NCBI GenBank assembly: GCA_013822685.1
Contig: PNKV01000002.1
Location: 248,001-312,000, forward strand
DNA from: Leptothrix sp. (in: b-proteobacteria)
GTDB lineage: Bacteria > Pseudomonadota > Gammaproteobacteria > Burkholderiales > Burkholderiaceae_C
Direction of reading: 5' to 3'
Length of the DNA: 64,000 nucleotides
In this document: piece by piece, positions 19,423-27,247 of the stretch
Position numbering within the stretch: position 1 is the stretch's first letter
Layout: every line of letters begins with the position of its first letter
Translations under genes and position numbers: made by a program
The notes under the pieces: generated by a model
What the model was told of the DNA's origin: nothing
Databases searched by the model: none
What the model saw: the letters and a program-made list of their open reading frames with translations, nothing else

Positions 19423-21747
19423 TTAGAAGCGGTAAGCGAAGTCGTTGGAGTTCGCCACGGCGTGCACCAGATCGACGAAAGCCGCTGAGCGCACCGGGTC
19501 GAAGCCCTTGGTGTCCTTGATGCCGGAGGGCACCGCCACCTCGAACTTGCCGGTTGCCGCCTTGTTGCGGATCGCGATCTGCTGCTCGGCCAGGAAGGTT
19601 TTCAGCGCGGTGCGTTCCGTGGGGTTGGGCAGGCGGGCAAACAGGATCTGGTAGACGCGGTTCAGCTGGGCGTCTTCGTTTTGGCCTGCTTCGTTGATCA
19701 CCCGGCCAGCCAGGGCCTGGCTCCAATCGAAGACGATCTCGCTGTTGAACAAGGTCAGCGCCTGCAGCGGCGTGGTGGTCACGTCACGCTTGTGGTGCGG
19801 GTTGTTCGGGTTGGCGGGGTCGAAGTTCTGCGTGATCGGATAGGGGAAGCTGCGGCGCGTGAACACGTAGATGCTGCGGCGGTACCAGTCTTCCTTGTTC
19901 TCTGACACGGCCCAGGCACGGTTGCCGGCAAAGTCGCGGGACTTGCCCACGCCATCACCACTGCGCAGGATCGGCGGGAACACCGAGGGGCCACCCACCT
20001 TGTCAACCAAGAGGCCCGATGCATACAGCAGCGAGTCGCGGATCACTTCGGCTTCCATGCGCTTGCGCGGATAGACGGCCAGGAGCTTGTTCTCCGGATC
20101 CACCTTCAAGACATCCGCACGTTCGTTCGACGCCTGGCGGTAAGTCGACGACAGCATGATCTCGCGGTGCAGCTTCTTGACGCTCCAGCCATCGGCCACG
20201 AAATCGCTGGCCAGGTGGTCCAGCAGCTCGGGGTTCGTGGGCTTCTGGCCGGCACGACCGAAGTCCGCCACGGTGCTGATGATGCCCCTGTCAAAGTACT
20301 GCGACCACACGCGGTTGGCGTACACGCGCGCCGTCAAGGGGTTGCTGTCACTGCTCAGCCACTTGGCCAAGGCCGTGCGGCGCCCTGATGATTTGTCGGT
20401 CGGCGTGATGGCCAGCTTGGCGTCCTTGCCGCCCCACAGCGCGGGGATGCCGGGTTCGACCGCTTCAAGCGGACGCTCATGGATGCCACCAAAGCGCACA
20501 TGGGTGGGTGGCACATCCTTGTTGGTCAACTCGAACGCAGCGGTCAGCTGTGCCGAGCCCTTGGCCGGCTTGAGCTTGTCGAACTGCTTGAGCTGTTCGG
20601 TCAGGGCCTGGTACTGCTTCCACTTCTCGACGTTGTCGGGGTTGTGGTCAGCGCGCTCTTTCTCCTCGGCCGTGTTCTTGAGGTAACTGACGATTTCGTT
20701 GTCGGAGGCGACGGCTTGCTTGCGCCAGTTCACCCACTTGTCCAACGCTGTCCATTCAGCTTCGGGCTTGAAGATGGCATCACGGCTGTCGGTCAGGTAG
20801 CGCTCGTTGTAGTACTGGCGGCCGGCTTCTCGCACCGTGTCCAAGATGGTCTTTTGCTTGGCGCGGATGTCTTTGGTGGCGTCTTGGTAGATGGCTTGCT
20901 GGCGTTGGTACTCTTTGTCGAACTCGGTCTCCGTGCCCTTGGCCAGTGGCGTCTTCTCGTTGAAGGCCGTGTTGGCGAAGAAGGCCTGCAGCTGGAAGTA
21001 TTCCTTCTGGCTGACGCGGTCCGCTTTGTGGTTATGGCAACGGGCGCAACCGATGGTGGCCGAGAGGAAGGTCTCGCCCACCAGGTCGGTCATGTCGGTT
21101 TCGATCTGGTACTTGCGTTGCACCAGGTCGCGCGAGTTGGCGTTGTCGGGGTAGCCGGCCAGGTAGCCTGTGGCGATGCGCGCCTCCTGGCTGTCGGGCC
21201 ACAACTCGTCACCCGCCACCTGCTCCTGGATGAAGCGGTTGAAGGGCTTGTCGCTGTTGAACGCGTTGATGACGTAGTCGCGGTAGCGCCAGTTGTTGGG
21301 GCGCGTGTTGTCGTTCTGGAAGCCCGAGCTGTCTGCGTAGCGCGCCAAGTCCAACCAGCGGCGCGCCTGGCGCTCGCCAAAGTGGTGAGAGGCCAGCAGG
21401 CGGTCAACCAGCTTCTCGTGGGCATTGGGCGACTTGTCGCTGACGAAGGCCTTGATCTCTTCCGGAGTGGGCAGCAGGCCCCAGGCATCCAGCGTGGCGC
21501 GGCGGATGAAGGTAGCACGGTCAGCCTCGGGCGAGGGCTTCAGCCCTTTGGCCTCGATGGGCGCCAGCACGAAGGCGTCGATGGGGCTGCGAACCCAGGC
21601 CTTTTGCTTGACTGCAGGGATGGCGGGATCTTTCACCGGCTGGTAGGCCGACCACGCTTTCGCAGGTTTGGATTTGTCATCGTCGGCCGCGTTGGCTGCG
21701 AGGGCTGAAAAGCCCAGCAATATGGCGAGGTATAAAGTCTTCTTCAC
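19423..21747 (-). CDS. DUF1549/DUF1553 (PSCyt2/PSD1) heme protein
   Basis: Secreted protein of 774 aa from a GTG start at 21747. The GTG follows GGAG by 8 bases and begins a signal peptide (VKKTLYLAILLGFSALAANA). An in-frame ATG at 21876 is rejected because a -24/-12 promoter (21796-21811) would then lie inside the gene. The N-terminal half is the PSCyt2 (DUF1549) domain: FIRRATLDAWGLLPTPEEI, RRWLDLARYADSSGFQND, then a c-type heme motif CARCH at residues 234-238. The C-terminal half is PSD1 (DUF1553): NPLTARVYANRVWSQYFDRG and the segment from SSTYRQASNERADVL onward. It is the first gene of the operon. The function is unknown. Confidence 0.87.
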   Translation of the reverse strand: MKKTLYLAILLGFSALAANAADDDKSKPAKAWSAYQPVKDPAIPAVKQKAWVRSPIDAFVLAPIEAKGLKPSPEADRATFIRRATLDAWGLLPTPEEIKAFVSDKSPNAHEKLVDRLLASHHFGERQARRWLDLARYADSSGFQNDNTRPNNWRYRDYVINAFNSDKPFNRFIQEQVAGDELWPDSQEARIATGYLAGYPDNANSRDLVQRKYQIETDMTDLVGETFLSATIGCARCHNHKADRVSQKEYFQLQAFFANTAFNEKTPLAKGTETEFDKEYQRQQAIYQDATKDIRAKQKTILDTVREAGRQYYNERYLTDSRDAIFKPEAEWTALDKWVNWRKQAVASDNEIVSYLKNTAEEKERADHNPDNVEKWKQYQALTEQLKQFDKLKPAKGSAQLTAAFELTNKDVPPTHVRFGGIHERPLEAVEPGIPALWGGKDAKLAITPTDKSSGRRTALAKWLSSDSNPLTARVYANRVWSQYFDRGIISTVADFGRAGQKPTNPELLDHLASDFVADGWSVKKLHREIMLSSTYRQASNERADVLKVDPENKLLAVYPRKRMEAEVIRDSLLYASGLLVDKVGGPSVFPPILRSGDGVGKSRDFAGNRAWAVSENKEDWYRRSIYVFTRRSFPYPITQNFDPANPNNPHHKRDVTTTPLQALTLFNSEIVFDWSQALAGRVINEAGQNEDAQLNRVYQILFARLPNPTERTALKTFLAEQQIAIRNKAATGKFEVAVPSGIKDTKGFDPVRSAAFVDLVHAVANSNDFAYRF

Positions 21748-21795
21748 TGACTTGGCTCCAGAAAACAAGATTTTTTTAAAAGTAAGCCATCCGTT

Positions 21796-21811
21796 AGCAA
21801 CTACCGCGCCA
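21796..21811 (-). promoter_or_regulatory. sigma-54 (-24/-12) promoter for the DUF1549 operon
   Basis: Read on the minus strand, TGGCGCGGTAGTTGCT matches the RpoN consensus TGGCACR-N4-TTGCW at all conserved positions but one (G for A in the -24 element). The GG and GC dinucleotides are 10 bases apart as required. The predicted start of transcription is near 21785, about 38 bases before the GTG at 21747. Confidence 0.8.
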
Positions 21812-22067
21812 GTATTTAAATTGAAATTGATAACCTCGTCGCTTCTCGTAACTTGTTGATTTGTATGCTTATTCAATTATTTGATATGCATATTTGAAAT
21901 TCGCTTGATCATTTATCAACAACTCGGGGGTTTTCTCTGCAGCACAGGCGTTGTCCGTTTTTGAACACTGTTGCGCTTGAAGCAAAGGCTTGTTCAATAT
22001 GCATCAAAGGTGGTGGTAAACCAACCGATTCATGCCAGGGGCAAGAGGCCGCAGGTATATCGATGAT

Positions 22068-22083
22068 TGGCACGATTGCTGCA
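22068..22083 (+). promoter_or_regulatory. sigma-54 (-24/-12) promoter for the rhodanese/b561 genes
   Basis: TGGCACGATTGCTGCA matches the RpoN consensus TGGCACR-N4-TTGCW at every conserved base except one T of the -12 element. The GG-to-GC spacing is exactly 10. Predicted transcription begins near 22095, leaving a leader of about 37 bases before the ATG at 22132. Confidence 0.82.
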
Positions 22084-22131
22084 ATATTCGAATAACCAAT
22101 CACCCAAAATCAATCAAAAGGTAATGAGCTC

Positions 22132-22608
22132 ATGAGGTTTTCAACGAATATCCTGGCATTTGCACTGGCAATGGCTTCTTCCGTCGCGATGGCCCAGCAA
22201 ACCGCCCCTGCCGCACCCGCTGGCGCCTACGTCGCGCCGCCATGGACCTACAAGACGAAGCAGCTGAATCGCGCCCAGGTTGATGCCTTGCTGGCTCAGC
22301 CCAAGAAGGTCGTGGTCATTGACGTGCGCCGTCCTGATGAGCTCATCAGCAAAGGCAGCTTTCCGGTGTTCTTGAGCGTGCAGGTCAAAGACGTTGAAAG
22401 CAACCTGGGCTTCATCCCCAAGGACCGCCAGATCGTCCTGGTGTCCAACCGGGCCCACCGTGCTGGCGCCGTGGGCGACATCCTGAGCACCAAGGGCTTC
22501 AAGGTGGCTGGCGCCACTGGCAGCCTGGATTACGAAGAGCAGGGCGGCACGGTGGCGCGAATCACGCCGCCGCCGCCCAAGGTGGCCGTGGCCGCATCGG
22601 CACCCTGA
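22132..22608 (+). CDS. periplasmic rhodanese-like protein lacking the catalytic cysteine
   Basis: Secreted protein of 158 aa. The signal peptide ends near VAMAQQ, followed by a single rhodanese-type domain with VVVIDVRRPDELISKG (the CH2A-like motif). In the active loop, where thiosulfate sulfurtransferases have a cysteine, the sequence reads VLVSNRAHRAGAVG, with Ser105 at that place. There is no cysteine anywhere in the protein, so classical persulfide chemistry is not possible. It may bind a sulfur anion or act as a structural or redox-partner domain. The ATG follows an AAAAGG stretch. It is the first gene after the sigma-54 promoter and is followed by cytochrome b561. Confidence 0.75.
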   Translation: MRFSTNILAFALAMASSVAMAQQTAPAAPAGAYVAPPWTYKTKQLNRAQVDALLAQPKKVVVIDVRRPDELISKGSFPVFLSVQVKDVESNLGFIPKDRQIVLVSNRAHRAGAVGDILSTKGFKVAGATGSLDYEEQGGTVARITPPPPKVAVAASAP

Positions 22609-22642
22609 TCCGCCGGACGTTCAAGCAAGACGAGGCCAAGCC

Positions 22643-23452
22643 ATGAATTTCCAAGAAGCCATTGAAGTTGCCCACAACGATGAAGCCCAGGTCGGTTTCG
22701 AGACCGGCCCGGCATTGACGCGCATCCGCCTTTGGGATCTGCCCACGCGGATCTTCCATTGGTCCTTGGTGGCGGCGGTCTGCGTGGCCGTCATCACCGG
22801 AGAGCTGGGTGGCACCTGGATGGAAGTTCATGGCAAGGCGGGCTTGACCATCGTGGGCCTGGTCACCTTTCGGATCGTCTGGGGCTTCGTGGGGTCCACC
22901 CACGCGCGCTTCCTGAGCTTTGCGCCCACTCCCTCGAAGGTGGTGGCTTACCTGAAAGGCCGGTGGCAAGGCGTGGGGCACAACCCACTGGGCGCGTTCT
23001 CGGTGCTGGCTTTGTTGGGCCTGTTGGCCGTGCAGGCCACCACAGGCTTGTTCACCAACGACGACATAGCCTTCACCGGGCCGCTCAATGTGCTGGTCGA
23101 CGAAACCCTGGCGGCCCGGTTGACGGGCTTGCACCGCCAGTTGGCCAATGGGCTGCTGATCTTACTGGCGCTGCACATCGTGGCCATCTTCTTTTATGTG
23201 CGGTTTAAAAAAGACAATCTGGTCAAGCCCATGGTGACCGGGTGGAAAGACGTGCCCGCGGGTCAATCGGCCAGCAAAGGCGGGCCGGTGGCTTTGGTGC
23301 TGTCCCTGGTCATCGCACTGGCGGCCGTGTATGTGGCCAGTGGCCAGCCCTTCAAGAAGCCCGCGCCGCTGCCGGTAGAGCCCACGGCCGCCGGCACTGC
23401 GGCCCCCACGACCAGCCCGGCAGCAAGCACCAACGCCAATGCCGGTTGGTGA
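22643..23452 (+). CDS. cytochrome b561-family membrane protein
   Basis: Inner-membrane di-heme b-type cytochrome of 269 aa, of the Ni/Fe-hydrogenase/formate-dehydrogenase cytochrome b561 type. Four core helices carry the expected histidines: RIFHWSLVA, MEVHGKAGL, GLHRQLANGLL and LHIVAIFFY. The opening RIRLWDLPTRIFHWSL is diagnostic. A fifth helix (about 212-232) and a Pro/Ala-rich tail follow. Such proteins pass electrons between the quinone pool and periplasmic partners. Here the likely partners are the c-type cytochromes and heme protein of the divergent operon. Confidence 0.86.
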   Translation: MNFQEAIEVAHNDEAQVGFETGPALTRIRLWDLPTRIFHWSLVAAVCVAVITGELGGTWMEVHGKAGLTIVGLVTFRIVWGFVGSTHARFLSFAPTPSKVVAYLKGRWQGVGHNPLGAFSVLALLGLLAVQATTGLFTNDDIAFTGPLNVLVDETLAARLTGLHRQLANGLLILLALHIVAIFFYVRFKKDNLVKPMVTGWKDVPAGQSASKGGPVALVLSLVIALAAVYVASGQPFKKPAPLPVEPTAAGTAAPTTSPAASTNANAGW

Positions 23453-23552
23453 GCCATATGTGATGCGTTCATAAGCGCTGTCAAAAATAGAAGTTCACGG
23501 TGGGGCTTGGAGGATTTACGGTGTCGGCCTCTCTCTGACATTTGATGCCCCC

Positions 23553-24710
23553 GTGGAAAAAGTTCTCACCTTGCCTGACTCGCACGCCGCTCCCTTGTCC
23601 ATCCGGGCCAAGGCACTCGTGTTTCACGACCCAGGGTCCCTGGCATTGCTCAGCCATGTCGAGCGCATTGCCCGCAGTGATGCGACGGTGCTGGTCATCG
23701 GCGAAACCGGCACGGGCAAGGAGTTGATTGCCCGCCACATCCACACCACCAGTGGCCGCAAAGGGCCCTTCGTGGCTGTGAACTGCGGCGCCTTCAGCGA
23801 AACCCTGATCGATGCGGAGCTGTTTGGCCATGAATCGGGTGCCTTCACCGGTGCCTCGCAAGCACGCGCAGGCTGGTTCGAAGCGGCCAATGGCGGCACC
23901 TTGTTCCTGGATGAAATCGGTGATTTGCCTTTGGCCCTGCAAGTGAAGCTGCTGCGGGTGTTGCAAGAGCGGCAGGTGGTGCGGCTGGGCTCCAGGCGTG
24001 GCATCGCGCTGGATGTTCGGCTGGTGGCCGCCACCAACATCGACCTGGCCCGCGCCGTGGAGGCACAGCATTTTCGCGCCGACCTGTACTACCGCTTGAG
24101 TGTCGCGGGTGTGCGCCTGCCACCGCTGCGCGAGCGTCCCGCCGACATCCTGCCACTGGCTCGCCACTTCATCTTGGGTTACCAAAGCCGGCTGGGCATG
24201 GATCAGGTGCAGCTGAGCCCGGCATCTCAAGCGGCCTTGCTGAGCTACTCGTGGCCAGGCAACATCCGTGAGCTTGAAAACGTCATTCACTTCGCGCTCA
24301 TCGTCTGCCGCGACGAAGTCATCGAAGTCGAAGACCTCAAATTGGTGCCGCTGTCCCGCAGCAGTGCCTCCCCCGCTCAGCCGGTGGCGCCATCAGCGCC
24401 CGCGGCATTGGCGGAAGTCGCCCCTGTCGAGCCCGCGATTGATGCAGGCGCCACGCCCTTGGATTCATTGGTGAGCGCCTGGCGAGAGCTGCTGGCCAGC
24501 GGGCAGACTGATCTGTTCGACAAGACCGAATCGGCCCTGATCCATGCGGCCTACGATTTCTGCCACCAGAACCAGGTTCGCACCGCGCGGGTGCTGGGCA
24601 TCACGCGCAACATGCTGCGCACGCACCTCAAACGCCATGGCTTGCTGGGCGTTCAGGATGACGAGCCGATCCCGGCCCATGAGCCGACCGAGATCCCCGA
24701 CCTGGCCTGA
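23553..24710 (+). CDS. sigma-54-dependent activator without sensory domain (SfnR-like)
   Basis: Enhancer-binding protein of 385 aa that would activate RpoN promoters. The AAA+ domain starts almost at the N-terminus. Walker A is GETGTGKE (50-57), the sigma-54 contact loop is GAFTGA (96-101), and Walker B is in GGTLFLDEIGDLP (114-126). A C-terminal Fis-type helix-turn-helix is RTARVLGITRNMLRTHLKRH. There is no receiver, GAF or PAS domain, as in PspF and in SfnR of Pseudomonas. Control would therefore be through its own expression or a partner protein. The GTG at 23553 is the only sensible start after the in-frame stop at 23472, but it has a poor ribosome site. It is placed among three RpoN promoters. 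Confidence 0.85.
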   Translation: MEKVLTLPDSHAAPLSIRAKALVFHDPGSLALLSHVERIARSDATVLVIGETGTGKELIARHIHTTSGRKGPFVAVNCGAFSETLIDAELFGHESGAFTGASQARAGWFEAANGGTLFLDEIGDLPLALQVKLLRVLQERQVVRLGSRRGIALDVRLVAATNIDLARAVEAQHFRADLYYRLSVAGVRLPPLRERPADILPLARHFILGYQSRLGMDQVQLSPASQAALLSYSWPGNIRELENVIHFALIVCRDEVIEVEDLKLVPLSRSSASPAQPVAPSAPAALAEVAPVEPAIDAGATPLDSLVSAWRELLASGQTDLFDKTESALIHAAYDFCHQNQVRTARVLGITRNMLRTHLKRHGLLGVQDDEPIPAHEPTEIPDLA

Positions 24711-24728
24711 GTGGCCCGGCCGCCTGCA

Positions 24729-25550
24729 TCACCAGGCGTAGCGCCACTCGCTTTTTGGGTCCACCCACGGCCGTGAATCTGGCGCCTCTTCACGGGGTGC
24801 TTCTCCGAACTCGCTCAACACGTCGTTCTTGATCGCGGTGAAGGCGTAGCTGCCACGATCGCGAGGGCGGGCCAGGTCTACATCGACGATGCGCTTGATC
24901 CGGCCAGGCCGGGGCTGCATCACGACCACGCGGTCGCCCAGGTAAACGGCTTCCTCCACATCATGGGTCACGAGAATGGCGGTGATGCCTTCGGCTTGCC
25001 AGATGCGTTGCAGCTCTTGCTGCAAGTGCGTGCGCGTCAGTGCATCGAGCGCACCGAAAGGCTCGTCCAGCAGCAGGACCTCAGGGCGGTTGACCAGCGC
25101 GCGTGCAATGGCCACGCGTTGCGACATGCCGCCTGACAACTGGTAGGGGTAGGCTTTCTCGAACCCCTTGAGCCCCACCAGCGAGATGTGCTCTTGAATG
25201 CTCTTGTCCTTGGCCGCCTGGCTGCCCGGTGCATTGAGCAAGCCCAGGCCCACGTTCTGCTCCACGGTCAGCCAGGGGAACAGGCGGTGCTCCTGGAACA
25301 CGATGCCACGGTCCAGGCTGGTGCCCACGATCTTGTGGCCGTCCAGCCGGATCTCGCCTTTGTAGTCGCCTTCCAGGCCGATCAGCAGGCGCAGCAGGGT
25401 GGACTTGCCACAGCCGCTGGAGCCCACGATGCTGACGAACTCGCCCGGCTTGACCGCCAGCGTGATGTCTTCCAGAACCTTCAGGGGCTTGCCCTTGACG
25501 TCGTATTGCTTGTTGAGGTCGCGGATTTCCAGCGTGCCTGCATGTGCCAT
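24729..25550 (-). CDS. ABC importer ATPase, SsuB/TauB type
   Basis: Nucleotide-binding subunit of 273 aa of a nitrate/sulfonate/taurine-type importer. Walker A is GSSGCGKST, the signature is [14 protein letters not shown], Walker B is [11 protein letters not shown], and the H-loop is [11 protein letters not shown]. It begins [20 protein letters not shown], after an AGGAG site. It is the last gene of the porin-SBP-permease-permease-ATPase operon. Sequence alone does not separate sulfonate, taurine, aromatic sulfonate and nitrate transporters within the family; the two-permease arrangement and context are discussed as findings. Confidence 0.85.
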   Translation of the reverse strand: MAHAGTLEIRDLNKQYDVKGKPLKVLEDITLAVKPGEFVSIVGSSGCGKSTLLRLLIGLEGDYKGEIRLDGHKIVGTSLDRGIVFQEHRLFPWLTVEQNVGLGLLNAPGSQAAKDKSIQEHISLVGLKGFEKAYPYQLSGGMSQRVAIARALVNRPEVLLLDEPFGALDALTRTHLQQELQRIWQAEGITAILVTHDVEEAVYLGDRVVVMQPRPGRIKRIVDVDLARPRDRGSYAFTAIKNDVLSEFGEAPREEAPDSRPWVDPKSEWRYAW

Positions 25551-25589
25551 GGTCGGCTCCTATTTCTTGACTTGAACGATGAGGTTGAA

Positions 25590-26363
25590 TCAGGCCTGTG
25601 GGCCGCGCCAGCGCAGCGAGTACTGCTCCAGGCGCGTGGCCAGCCGGTTGAAGATGGTGCCCACCAAGCCAATGGCGAGCATGCCGACGATGATCAGTTC
25701 GACATTGAAGGCGGCCCGGCCTTTGAAAACGATGTTGCCCAGGCCATTGCCCCAATTGGCCAGCAGGAACTCGGAGCCGATGGTGGCCAGCCACGCGTAG
25801 ACCAGGCCCAGGTTCAGGCCGGTCAGGATCTGGGGCGAAGCCGCGGGCAGGATCAGCTTGAACAGCACTTGGGTGCGAGTGAAGCCATACACCTTGGCCA
25901 CTTCCGCATGCCCCTGGGTCACGCCGCGCACGCCTTCAAAAGTGCCCAGCACCACCGGGTAGAAGGCCGACAAGGCGATGAACACCACCTTGGACATGTC
26001 ACCGTAGCCCAGCCAGCTGGTCAGCATGGGCAGCCAGGCAAACAGCGAGATTTGCCGCACGGTGTGGAAGGTGGGGCCGATCAGGCGATCGGCCCAGCGC
26101 GATACCGCCAGCAAGGTGCCCAAGGCCACCCCGCCAAGCGCGCCCAGGAAGAAGCCGGACAAGTCGCGCCCCAGGCTTAGCGCGACGCCCTCGTAAAACT
26201 CTGCGCTGCTCAGCGTGGTGACGGCGGTGTGGAACACGCCCGCCGGCGGCACGATGAGCTTGGTGTTGACCCAGCCTTGCGCCGTGATCAGCCACCACAC
26301 GGCCAGGAAAGTCACGGGCAAGACCAGGCCACGCCAGTCCCGCTTGGTGATTGCATTGCTCAT
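25590..26363 (-). CDS. ABC importer permease, SsuC/TauC type (second permease)
   Basis: Membrane subunit of 257 aa with about six helices. The cytoplasmic EAA-type loop is visible as EGVRGVTQGHAEVAKVYGFT followed by ILPAASPQILTGLNLGLVYA. It starts MSNAITKRDWRGLVLPVTFL after a GGAG site. It lies 21 bases after the other permease gene and 39 bases before the ATPase. It is distinctly different in sequence from the neighbouring permease, so the transporter channel is probably a heterodimer rather than the homodimer usual for SsuC. Confidence 0.85.
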   Translation of the reverse strand: MSNAITKRDWRGLVLPVTFLAVWWLITAQGWVNTKLIVPPAGVFHTAVTTLSSAEFYEGVALSLGRDLSGFFLGALGGVALGTLLAVSRWADRLIGPTFHTVRQISLFAWLPMLTSWLGYGDMSKVVFIALSAFYPVVLGTFEGVRGVTQGHAEVAKVYGFTRTQVLFKLILPAASPQILTGLNLGLVYAWLATIGSEFLLANWGNGLGNIVFKGRAAFNVELIIVGMLAIGLVGTIFNRLATRLEQYSLRWRGPQA

Positions 26364-26384
26364 GTTGGAGTCTCCAGTCTTGAT

Positions 26385-27233
26385 TCAGAAGGCCGCGCGG
26401 CGCCAGCCTTGCAGGCGGGTTTCGATCCAGCGCAGCACCAGTTCCAGCGCAATGCCCACCGCACCGATCACCAGCATGGCCACGATGCACAAATCGATCT
26501 GGGCCAACTGGCGCCCCCACACCATCAGGTAGCCAATGCCCTCACTGGACACCAGCAGTTCCACAAACACCAGCGACAGCCAGGCCTGCATGACACCTTG
26601 GCGCAGTCCATTGAACAAGCTGGGAGCAGCACACGGCAGCACCACACGCTGGATGACTTGCCACAAGGTGAACTTGTAGACCCGTGACACTTCGAACAAT
26701 GAGCGGGGAATGTTCTCGATGCCCTTCAGCGTGTTGATGGCCACCGGGATGACCACCGAGATCGAGATCGCCGAGATCTTCAACGGCTCGTCAATGCCGG
26801 CGAAGATGATGAGCAGAGGAATCCAGCCCAGCACCGGGAACTGCGAGACGACATCAAACGTTGGGAAGACATAAGCGCGCACGTTTTTTGACAGGCCCAT
26901 GGCAAAGCCCAGGGCCAGGCCGGCCGAACCGCCGATGAGCAAACTCCAACCCACGCGCGAAGCGCTGATGGCCACGTGGCTTTGCAGCTCGCCGGTCTCC
27001 CACAGCTCCTTGAAGGACTGCCACACCAGCGCGGGCTCGGGCAGGATCTGCTCGGGCAACCACCGGCGTTCGGTGGCCACCGACCAGAGCCAGAAAATCA
27101 GCGCGGGCAGGATCAGTCCGGCCGCGATGATGCCCAAGCGCTGAACCACCTGTGCCACGACCGAGAAGATGCTGGCAGACCAAGGCGAGGGCACCACGGG
27201 GAACACATGCCGGTCATCGGTTGAAGCGCTCAT
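26385..27233 (-). CDS. ABC importer permease, SsuC/TauC type (first permease)
   Basis: Membrane subunit of 282-283 aa, with an N-terminal extension ahead of the usual six helices. The EAA-type loop is IENIPRSLFEVSRVYKFT followed by VVLPCAAPSLFNGLRQGVM. Two ATGs are adjacent (27236 and 27233). The GGAGG lies 3 bases before the first and 6 before the second, so the second is reported. It is 11 bases or so after the binding-protein gene. Partner of the permease at 25590-26363. Confidence 0.84.
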   Translation of the reverse strand: MSASTDDRHVFPVVPSPWSASIFSVVAQVVQRLGIIAAGLILPALIFWLWSVATERRWLPEQILPEPALVWQSFKELWETGELQSHVAISASRVGWSLLIGGSAGLALGFAMGLSKNVRAYVFPTFDVVSQFPVLGWIPLLIIFAGIDEPLKISAISISVVIPVAINTLKGIENIPRSLFEVSRVYKFTLWQVIQRVVLPCAAPSLFNGLRQGVMQAWLSLVFVELLVSSEGIGYLMVWGRQLAQIDLCIVAMLVIGAVGIALELVLRWIETRLQGWRRAAF

Positions 27234-27247
27234 CATTCACCTCCGGT

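Larger units (their letters stand above)
21748..22131. promoter_or_regulatory. AT-rich divergent control region with two sigma-54 promoters and inverted repeats
   Basis: This 384-base gap separates two divergent operons. It is visibly richer in A and T than its surroundings. Besides the two -24/-12 promoters it holds inverted repeats that could be enhancer sites for a sigma-54 activator: TTGAACA (21961-21967) with TGTTCAA (21991-21997); ACTTGTTGAT (21851-21860) with ATCAACAACT (21915-21924), one mismatch; and a 10-base palindrome ATATGCATAT at 21884-21893. No gene is supported inside it. Confidence 0.6.

Noticed and set aside
20479..21708. Open frame of 409 codons on the plus strand, opposite the DUF1549 gene
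   Set aside because: Val/Gly/Leu/Arg-rich antisense shadow without a ribosome site; the minus-strand gene has heme and family motifs.
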